Of a stretch of DNA of 64,000 nucleotides, positions 57,710-64,000 are shown piece by piece (within the stretch, counting starts at the first letter, position 1; the number at the start of each line of letters is the position of its first letter). This DNA is from Azospirillum sp. TSH64. Its GTDB lineage: Bacteria; Pseudomonadota; Alphaproteobacteria; Azospirillales; Azospirillaceae. The translations under genes and the position numbers were made by a program. Location of the stretch: contig NZ_LGQW01000015.1 of assembly GCF_003116035.1 (NCBI RefSeq), positions 3,895,408-3,959,407 on the forward strand, written 5' to 3'. The notes below the pieces were generated by a model, which did not search any database, was not told the origin of the DNA, and saw nothing but the letters and a program-made list of their open reading frames with translations.

Positions 57710-60652
57710 TCAGGCCGGCGCATCGGCCTCCCGCCGCTGGGCCAGCGCGGCGAGGCGATAGAGTTCGTCGCCGTCCAGGATAATGACGATGCGGCCGTCG
57801 TTCAGCAGGGAGACGCCGCCGACACCGGGCACCTCGGCGAGGCCGGGATGGCTTTCGCGGACGAACAGGTCGCCGCGGCGCAGGAGCCTGTCGATCTCCA
57901 GCCCGATGCGGCGGCCGCCCTGGCGCAGAACGACGACGAGGCGCTGGCCGGGGCCGCAGAGCGGCCACTCCCCCTCGGCGGGAAAGCCCAGCGCATCGGC
58001 GAGGCGGACCACCGGCAGTACCCGCTTGCGGCGCATGACGGTCCAGCAGCCGGAGACGCGGTGGAAATCGTCGGCGGTGAAGCCGCAGACCTCCTCGACG
58101 AAGCGGTCGGGGATCGCCAGCACCTGATCGTCGACCTGGACCAGCAGGGTGCGCAGGATCGCCGCCGACAGCGGCAGGTCGATGGCGAAGGCGGTGCCCG
58201 CCCCGTCCCGCGTGCGGATGGCGATGCTGCCGCCCAGCCGGGTGATGGCATTGCGCACCACATCCATGCCGACACCACGGCCGGATGTCTCGGTCACCGT
58301 GTCGGCGGTGGAGAAACCGGGGGCGAAGATGAATTCCCGCACCGCATCGGGCGACAGGTGCAGGCTGTCCTCCTCGCCGATCAGGCCCTGGCGCACCGCC
58401 TTGGCACGCACCGCCTCCGTCGCGATGCCGCGGCCATCGTCGACGACCTCGACCACGACGCGGCTGTTGCGCTGGATGGCGCGCAGCGACAGCGTGGCCT
58501 GTGCCGGCTTGCCCAACGCCTCGCGGTCGGCGGCAGGCTCGATGCCGTGGTCGATGGCGTTGCGCACCATGTGCATAAGCGGGTCGTAGAGCATCTCGAC
58601 CATGCTCTTGTCGATGCGGACCTCGCCGCCCTCGGTGGCGAGGCGGACCGACTTGCCCTGTCCCCGCGCCAGTTCGCGCACGACGCGGGGAAACTGGTTG
58701 AACAGGGTCTCGATGGGAACGACGCGCAGGTCCAGCGCCGCCTCGCGCAGCCGGTCGACGGAGCGGCTGAGCTGGGCGTCGAGGTCCAGCAGGTCGCGGC
58801 GGTGATGCTCGACAGCCTCACGCAGGAGACGCAGGTCGGGATCGCCGGCACCCAGCCGCTCGGTCAAGGCGGCGAGCGCCGACTCCAGCCGCAGGTCGTT
58901 GGCCGTGGCGTTGAGGTCGCCGGACAGCAGGACCATGCCGTCGATGCGGGCCATGAAGCGGTCGATCACCTCGCCGGGCACGCGCAGCACGCCACCAGCG
59001 GCGGGGGCCGCCGGGCGGGCGGATAGGGCGGCAGGCTGCGGGGCAGCGGTCGTCACCGGTGCACCGGCGGACTGCACCGCAGGCAGGGTCCGCGCATCGG
59101 CAGGGACCGGCAGGTCAGGTGTGACCGGCTCCCCGCCATCCCCGGCCGGATCGGACGGCGCGCAGGCGCGGATGCGCAGAAAGCCGCCGCCGGGGTCGAT
59201 GCCGGCCAGGGCGTCCGCCAGGGCGGGAAGCTCCTGCGGGGAGGCGATCAGCACACGCAGCCAGGTCTTGCCGTCGATGAACTCCGGCCAGTTGGTGATG
59301 GCGCGCACCTTGCTGCCCATCCACTGGACGAAGCCGGACGCGACCTCCGGCGAGGTTTCCAGAAAGGCGGTGACCTCGTAAAGCCGCATCTCCGGATCGG
59401 CGATGGCGGCGCGCAGGTCGGCGGTGCTGTCGGGCGACAGGAAGCGCAGCAGGCCGGGATCGAGCCCAAGGGCCGAAAGATCGTCGGCGTTCAGCGGACG
59501 GCGCGCCTCGCCCGCCTCCCGCTCGGCCGAGACGGCATCGACGAAGGTGCGCAGGCGGCCTTCCAGCGCAGCCACCCCGTCCGCGTCCAAATCCCCGGCC
59601 GGATCGCACGCTGCCCGCGCCGCCAGATCGGCGATCATGGTGCGGGCGTCGGCCATCAGGATCGGCCGGTCGGCATGGTCGGCGGCGGGTGTACGGCGCA
59701 TCACATCGGCCAGCACCCGCAGCAGGGCGGAGCCGCGCGGCAGCCGGACGATGTCCAGCGTCGCCGCCATACGGTCGAGCAGCCCGGCAAGTTCGGCGGC
59801 AACGGACGCATCGGCCAGCACCGACGGATCGGCCAGCAGCGCATCGGCACGGGCGCCGCCCTGGGCAAGGATCTGGGCGTTGTGGTCGGCCAGCAGGGTC
59901 GCCAGGATCGCCGCACCGGCATCTTTGCCGGTCAGTCGCCCGATGCGGGCGCTGGCGGTGGCGACGGCCTGAAGCTCGCGCAGGATGGCGTCGGCATCAC
60001 GGGCGGCCAGCGCCTCGCGGAACCGGCGCAGCGTGTCGGCGAAGGGCAGGAAGTTCAGCCGCTCGCAGGCCAGCTCCAGCCGGTCGGCTGTGTCGTCGAC
60101 ACTGCGGAGTCCCTCCTCGTCCAGGCTGTCTAGGTCGAGCGCGCGGGTCAGCGTCGCCATCCCGTCATGCAGCAGCCCGACGAACAGGCCGAGCATCCGC
60201 TCGTTCTCGTGCAGACGCACCGGCGGGGGCGGCGGCGGGGCGGGAACGGGCTTGGCGGCGGGCCCCTCCCCGCCCAGCGCGTCGAGCCGCGCCAGCAGGT
60301 CGGCCGGCGCCTGCCCGTCGCGGCGGTCGCGCATGCCGGCCTCGGCAAGCCCGCGCAGCGCGTCCAGAGCCTCCAGCAGCGGGGCGGCGACCTCCTCCGT
60401 CAGCGCCAGCGCACCGCCGCGCACACGGCCGAGGATGGTTTCCGCCCGGTGCGCCACTGCCTCCATCGCGAAGAGGTCCATGGCGCGGGCGGCCCCCTTC
60501 AGCGAATGGAAGGAGCGGAACAGGGCAGCGATCCGTTCCGCCTCCGGCCCGTCGCCGGGGCCGGCGGACAGCAGCTTTTCCAGCAGGTCGAAATGTTCGC
60601 CGGCCTCGACGCCGAACTGTCGCCACAGGGTCTCGATCAGTTCGCTGGTCAT
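57710..60652 (-). CDS. cheA: Chemotaxis histidine kinase CheA, long form
   Basis: Kinase of 980 residues. The P1 (Hpt) domain has RSFHSLKGAARAMDL with phospho-His49. A long region (about 150-540) follows with helical and Ala/Asp-rich sequence that is not a normal P2. P3 dimerisation is near 560-640. The P4 ATPase has MVRNAIDHGIEPAADR (N box), VVDDGRGIATEAV (G1), FSTADTVTETSGRGVGMDVV (G2), and the CheW-like P5 is at the C-terminus. It has no receiver domain. It lies 38 nt after the stand-alone receiver gene and ends the operon. Confidence 0.95.
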   Translation of the reverse strand: MTSELIETLWRQFGVEAGEHFDLLEKLLSAGPGDGPEAERIAALFRSFHSLKGAARAMDLFAMEAVAHRAETILGRVRGGALALTEEVAAPLLEALDALRGLAEAGMRDRRDGQAPADLLARLDALGGEGPAAKPVPAPPPPPPVRLHENERMLGLFVGLLHDGMATLTRALDLDSLDEEGLRSVDDTADRLELACERLNFLPFADTLRRFREALAARDADAILRELQAVATASARIGRLTGKDAGAAILATLLADHNAQILAQGGARADALLADPSVLADASVAAELAGLLDRMAATLDIVRLPRGSALLRVLADVMRRTPAADHADRPILMADARTMIADLAARAACDPAGDLDADGVAALEGRLRTFVDAVSAEREAGEARRPLNADDLSALGLDPGLLRFLSPDSTADLRAAIADPEMRLYEVTAFLETSPEVASGFVQWMGSKVRAITNWPEFIDGKTWLRVLIASPQELPALADALAGIDPGGGFLRIRACAPSDPAGDGGEPVTPDLPVPADARTLPAVQSAGAPVTTAAPQPAALSARPAAPAAGGVLRVPGEVIDRFMARIDGMVLLSGDLNATANDLRLESALAALTERLGAGDPDLRLLREAVEHHRRDLLDLDAQLSRSVDRLREAALDLRVVPIETLFNQFPRVVRELARGQGKSVRLATEGGEVRIDKSMVEMLYDPLMHMVRNAIDHGIEPAADREALGKPAQATLSLRAIQRNSRVVVEVVDDGRGIATEAVRAKAVRQGLIGEEDSLHLSPDAVREFIFAPGFSTADTVTETSGRGVGMDVVRNAITRLGGSIAIRTRDGAGTAFAIDLPLSAAILRTLLVQVDDQVLAIPDRFVEEVCGFTADDFHRVSGCWTVMRRKRVLPVVRLADALGFPAEGEWPLCGPGQRLVVVLRQGGRRIGLEIDRLLRRGDLFVRESHPGLAEVPGVGGVSLLNDGRIVIILDGDELYRLAALAQRREADAPA

Positions 60653-60690
60653 GGGTCACCGCTCACAAAAGAAGGCGCCGAACCGGAGAC

Positions 60691-61113
60691 TCAGGGCTTC
60701 ACGGGCGGGGGCAAGCCGGCGGCGCGGCGGATGGCGGCGACGATGTCGTGGCCCTTCTTGTGGGCAAGGTCGAGGCTCATGGTGCCGGACGGCTTGGCGA
60801 TGATCTCCACCGCACCCAGGGCGCGGGCCTCGTTCGCTTCGGGCGAGCCGACCTGCGCGACGGAGGAGATGATGATCACCTTGGCGCGCGACATCAGCGA
60901 CAGATGCTCCATCACCTCCAGACCCGACATCTCCGGCATTTCGATGTCGAGCAGGACGATGTCGGGCTTCAGGCTCTTGACCATCTCCAGAGCCACCTTG
61001 CCGTTTTCGGCCGCACCGACGAGGGACAGCTCGTCGTCAGCGCGCACGATGTCGCCGATGATGGTGCGCATCAGCACCGAGTCATCGACCAGCAGGATCG
61101 TCGGCTTCGCCAT
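60691..61113 (-). CDS. Stand-alone response regulator with CheB-like receiver
   Basis: Single receiver domain of 140 residues. TILLVDDSVLMRTIIGDIVR starts it, Asp56 in VLLDIEMPEMSGLEVME is the phosphoacceptor, IIISSVAQVG supplies the Ser/Thr switch, and EIIAKPSGTMSLDL the Lys. The KPSG ending and EMPEMSG are typical of CheB receivers and not of flagellar CheY. It is likely phosphorylated by the adjacent CheA and may act as a phosphate sink or an output other than the flagellar motor. Confidence 0.9.
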   Translation of the reverse strand: MAKPTILLVDDSVLMRTIIGDIVRADDELSLVGAAENGKVALEMVKSLKPDIVLLDIEMPEMSGLEVMEHLSLMSRAKVIIISSVAQVGSPEANEARALGAVEIIAKPSGTMSLDLAHKKGHDIVAAIRRAAGLPPPVKP

Positions 61114-61169
61114 GAGTAAAAACTTCCTATGTTTGCAGCGCCTGTCGGCTTCCGGGGTCTTCCCGATTG

Positions 61170-62249
61170 TCAGGAGAGTGTGAAGAGAGCGTTCAGCTTG
61201 CGGGCGATTGACGTAACCGGCAACACCTCCGTGGCGATACCGGCACGGATTGCCGCCCTTGGCATGCCGTCGACCGCGCAGGTCGCCGGATCCTGGACCA
61301 GAACGGGAAAGCGGCGTTCCGCGAAGGCCGTCGCACCGTTGCTGCCGTCGTCGCCCATGCCGGTCAGGACGACGGCGACCGGCGACTCCGCCGCTTCCGC
61401 GGCGCTGCGGAAGAGCCGGTCGGCCGAGGGGTGGTAGATGGCGCCGGCCGGGTCGGCGGCATGCAGGGTGAAGCGGCCGGAGGTGCTGCGGCGCACGGTC
61501 CAGTCGCCGCCGCCGCGCAGGATGGTGACGGCCGCGGGGTCGAGCGTCTCACCGTCGGCCCCCTCCCCCACCGGCCGGCCGAGCGACCGGGCGAGCGACG
61601 CGGCGAAACCGGCGGTGAAGCTGGCCGGCATGTGCTGCGCCACCACCAGCGGACAGGGCAGCGGTCCGAGCGCGCCCAGCAACTCCGCCAGCGCCACCGG
61701 CCCGCCGGTGGACACGCCGACGACGACGAGGTCGGGGCGGTGCCCGCGGACGGACGGACGCGGAGACGGAGGCGGTTCGGGTGCGGGCTCGGCCACGGAA
61801 GCCGGAGCGGAATCGGCGGCCCGCTCCCCCGTCAGCGCCATGCGCCAGCGGCCCCAGTGGCGCACCTTCTCGGTCAGCTGGCGTTCGATGGACGCCATGT
61901 CGAAGGTGATGAAGGAGCTGTTCTTGCAGATGAAATCCACCGCCCCGGTTTCCAGCGCCCGGATGGTGGCGGCCGCCCCCTCCGACGTTTCGTTGGAAAC
62001 CATGATGCAGGGCGGGCCCTTCTCCGCGGCGATGGCCTGAACCGATTCGATTCCGTCCATGACCGGCATGTTCAGGTCCATGGCCACCACATGCGGCTTC
62101 AGCTTCCGCGACAGGCGCAAGGCCTCGGCACCGTTGCGCGCCTCGCCGACGATCTCGATGTCGGGCGCCGGCTCCAGCATCTTGCGCAGCGCGATGCGGA
62201 CGAAATTGCTGTCGTCCACCACCAGCAGGCGGATGCGCGGGTCGGTCAT
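61170..62249 (-). CDS. cheB: Chemotaxis methylesterase CheB
   Basis: Protein of 359 residues that removes methyl groups from chemoreceptor glutamates. The receiver domain has LLVVDDSNFVRIALRKM, Asp58 in AMDLNMPVMDG and DFICKNSSF in place of the usual KPSG. A Pro/Ala-rich linker (near 150-170) leads to the esterase domain, with Ser in GVSTGGPVAL, His in VAQHMPASF and Asp in LTGMGDDGSNGA. It overlaps the triple-CheW gene by 4 nt. Confidence 0.95.
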   Translation of the reverse strand: MTDPRIRLLVVDDSNFVRIALRKMLEPAPDIEIVGEARNGAEALRLSRKLKPHVVAMDLNMPVMDGIESVQAIAAEKGPPCIMVSNETSEGAAATIRALETGAVDFICKNSSFITFDMASIERQLTEKVRHWGRWRMALTGERAADSAPASVAEPAPEPPPSPRPSVRGHRPDLVVVGVSTGGPVALAELLGALGPLPCPLVVAQHMPASFTAGFAASLARSLGRPVGEGADGETLDPAAVTILRGGGDWTVRRSTSGRFTLHAADPAGAIYHPSADRLFRSAAEAAESPVAVVLTGMGDDGSNGATAFAERRFPVLVQDPATCAVDGMPRAAIRAGIATEVLPVTSIARKLNALFTLS

Positions 62250-63694
62250 GGCGCGGCAACCTCGCTCCGGGCGTCTCCGATGGGCAGCACCCTGGTGCCG
62301 GCAGCCGCGGCGGCGGTCAACCCCTCGGGCCGCAGAACCGGGATCAGGGCATTGTCCAGGCGGATCACCGCGGCGGTCAGGCGGTCGGACAGCGGGTCGA
62401 CATCCTCGCTGTCGATCTTGCGGATGCGTTGGATCTCGTCGGCGATCACCGCCACGGTCCCGCCGTCGATCTCCACCAGAACGGCGATGCCGGGCGTGGC
62501 AGGAGGCGCGCCGACCGGCGCCCGCGCCAGCAGCCGGCGGAGATCGAGAACCGGGAGGATGCGGCCGTCAACATCGGTCAGCCCGTCGAAGCTTTCGGCG
62601 CCCTGCGGCAAACGCAGCCGGTCGGACACCTCCACCACGCGGCGGACCTTCTCGAACTCCAGCGCATAGATGCGGGCCTCCACCACCAGGGTGAGGAAGC
62701 GGCGGTAGAAGCGGCGCGGCAGGCGGCTTTCCGCCAGATCGTCGTCGGGATCGCTACCCTCGGGTACGAAGCGGCCGATGTCGTCGAGTTGATCGCCCAG
62801 CATGCGCGCCACGCTCCTCACGTCGAGCCAGAGTCCATCGTAATCCAAGATCCGGGCCGCCGCCCCGGCCTCGCCCGCGCGCAGGCGGTCCAGCGGCACG
62901 CGCACCACGCCCCGCACCCCGTCCACCCGGACGCCCACCGGCCCCCGCCGCGTCCGCAGGACGACGGCGTAGCCGCCGGGCCGATCCCCGATACCGGCGC
63001 CGGCACCGGCACCGAACGGATCGGTGACCAGGATCGACCGCTTCTGCACCCGTGCCACCCCCCGGACCAACGCCGGCGCATGGGGCAGCGGATGCAGGTC
63101 GCCGACGGGGAAGACCAGCAGCAGATCGGCCATCTCCAGAGCATGGGGTTGGCCGGCGACCTCCACCATCAGCAGGCGGATGCTGGCGCGCTCGCGCGAC
63201 GGGTCGGGCGGCTCCGCTGCACCGCCCGACAGCGCATCGGCCTCCGCCAGCCCGGAAATGGCGAGCGCCCCGCCGCGCCCCAGCCGCATCAGATCGGGAT
63301 CGAGCAACCGCAGGGACCGGTCGCCATGGCGCAGCCGGCCGGCCACCGGTGTTCCGCAATCCTCCGGCTCCGCCGCGCACAGCTCCACCCGCGCCGCCGT
63401 CAGCGTGCCGCCGATGCGGCCGGCGCGGAGTGCCAGCACGCCGGTTCCGGCGCGCAGCACGATCAGCAGTCCGCCGCGCCGTCCGCCGCCCCAGGCCAGC
63501 CGCAGCGACGGGTAGCCGGTGACGTCCAGCACCGGCAGGATGCGGCCGGCGACATTCGCCAGCCCCTCCACCTGCGGCGGGGCGAAGGGCAGCCGGGTGA
63601 TGCCGGTCGGCTCCGCCACCTCCTCCACCCGATCGGCGGCGACGGCGAAGGGCGTGCCGGCGATGTCGAAGGTGAGATAGCCGCAGGTCGTCAT
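62246..63694 (-). CDS. CheW-like protein with three CheW-type domains
   Basis: Protein of 482 residues made of three successive CheW-like units. Unit 1 is about 1-145 (LTFDIAGTPFAVAADRVEEV, LANVAGRILPVLDVTG). Unit 2 is about 170-320 (LMVEVAGQPHALEMADLLLV and GGYAVVLRTRRGPVGVRVDG), the most diverged. Unit 3 is about 335-470 (TLVVEARIYALEFEKVRRVV, TDVDGRILPVLDLRRLL, GGTVAVIADEIQRI). CheW couples receptors to CheA; a triple unit could bridge several receptors or CheA dimers. It overlaps cheB and cheR by 4 nt each. Confidence 0.88.
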   Translation of the reverse strand: MTTCGYLTFDIAGTPFAVAADRVEEVAEPTGITRLPFAPPQVEGLANVAGRILPVLDVTGYPSLRLAWGGGRRGGLLIVLRAGTGVLALRAGRIGGTLTAARVELCAAEPEDCGTPVAGRLRHGDRSLRLLDPDLMRLGRGGALAISGLAEADALSGGAAEPPDPSRERASIRLLMVEVAGQPHALEMADLLLVFPVGDLHPLPHAPALVRGVARVQKRSILVTDPFGAGAGAGIGDRPGGYAVVLRTRRGPVGVRVDGVRGVVRVPLDRLRAGEAGAAARILDYDGLWLDVRSVARMLGDQLDDIGRFVPEGSDPDDDLAESRLPRRFYRRFLTLVVEARIYALEFEKVRRVVEVSDRLRLPQGAESFDGLTDVDGRILPVLDLRRLLARAPVGAPPATPGIAVLVEIDGGTVAVIADEIQRIRKIDSEDVDPLSDRLTAAVIRLDNALIPVLRPEGLTAAAAAGTRVLPIGDARSEVAAP

Positions 63695-64000
63695 GCCGCC
63701 CCCCCTCCCCGCCGGTAAGCGAGCGCGCGGTCGCCGCGATGGCGTTCGAAGCCGTGGCCCCGGCCGCAGTCGTCCGGCAGCCGGTCGGTGGTGCCGAGAA
63801 CCAGCCAGCCGCCCGGCGCCACTGCCGCGGTCAGCAGGGAGAGCGCCCGTTCGCGGCTGTCGTCGTCGAAATAGATCATGACGTTGCGGCAGGACACGAG
63901 ATCGAAGCCACCGGCCGGCACCCCATCCGGCAAGTCGGCGTCCATCAGATTGTGGCGGGCGAAGCGCACCACCCGGCGGGCATCGCCATGCACCCGCCGG
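63691..64000 (-). CDS. cheR: Chemotaxis methyltransferase CheR, C-terminal part (5' cut by window)
   Basis: The window ends inside this gene. About the last 100 residues are present: FARHNLMDADLPDGVPAGGF then DLVSCRNVMIYFDDDSRERA, the CheR SAM-methyltransferase signature, and LLTAAVAPGGWLVLGTTDRL. CheR methylates chemoreceptor glutamates with SAM. It overlaps the triple-CheW gene by 4 nt and is the first visible gene of the che operon. Confidence 0.93.
   Translation of the reverse strand, partial: RRVHGDARRVVRFARHNLMDADLPDGVPAGGFDLVSCRNVMIYFDDDSRERALSLLTAAVAPGGWLVLGTTDRLPDDCGRGHGFERHRGDRALAYRRGGGAA

Overview
The window is a GC-rich bacterial chromosome segment from an alphaproteobacterium, most likely an Azospirillum-like member of the Rhodospirillales. 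This rests on gene order (fabZ-lpxA-lpxI-lpxB in reach of gltA; rpsB-tsf-pyrH-frr-uppS-cdsA-dxr-rseP-bamA-skp), the use of LpxI for lipid A synthesis, a NifO-like ArsC-family protein, and very many signalling genes (chemotaxis, histidine kinases, a SiaB/SiaC module). The genus is an inference. I saw no rRNA, tRNA, insertion sequence, prophage or CRISPR array.

0-19 kb, core block. After the end of gltA and a small divergent rhodanese/FtrA pair comes a long minus-strand run. Reading leftward from rpsB it holds translation genes (rpsB, tsf, frr), pyrH, undecaprenyl-PP synthesis (uppS), phospholipid synthesis (cdsA), isoprenoids (dxr), the site-2 protease rseP, outer-membrane assembly (bamA, skp) and lipid A genes (fabZ, lpxA, lpxI, lpxB), ending with gloA. 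The usual lpxD between skp and fabZ is missing. A Rho-independent terminator separates rpsB from tsf, another follows skp, and a third follows gloA. aspS and an EcsC-family gene converge on a shared terminator.

19-40 kb, mixed housekeeping and regulation: rnd, a degenerate EAL-domain protein, an SDR oxidoreductase, a yicC-gmk pair, a DUF6065-like protein, a Cache-type chemoreceptor, a Cds1-like PLP enzyme followed by a ModE-type wHTH regulator, a stand-alone Lrp/AsnC sensor domain beside a DEAD-box helicase, isochorismatase and alpha/beta hydrolase genes, parE, a YciA-type thioesterase, the NifO-like protein, and a NitT/TauT-type ABC importer.

40-52 kb, signalling island. After a short FtsH-like protease come a Tat-type solute-binding protein and a SiaA-like HAMP/PP2C phosphatase, translationally coupled, then an OmpR-type regulator. 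Converging from the other strand are a receiver-kinase hybrid, SiaB, SiaC and a soluble histidine kinase. In the described SiaABCD system SiaC acts on the diguanylate cyclase SiaD. Here that place is held by a histidine kinase whose N-terminus looks like the SiaD stalk. This is the strongest candidate for an undescribed system in the window. A second sensor kinase (Cache + HisKA_2) and an isolated hisE with a tandem-repeat tail follow.

52-64 kb: two tandem, paralogous 64/65-residue proteins of unknown family with their own candidate promoter and terminator; a Crp/Fnr regulator; a small membrane protein; a DUF502 membrane protein; recG; and a chemosensory operon (cheR, a triple-CheW protein, cheB, a CheB-type stand-alone receiver, and a 980-residue cheA) that runs off the right edge.
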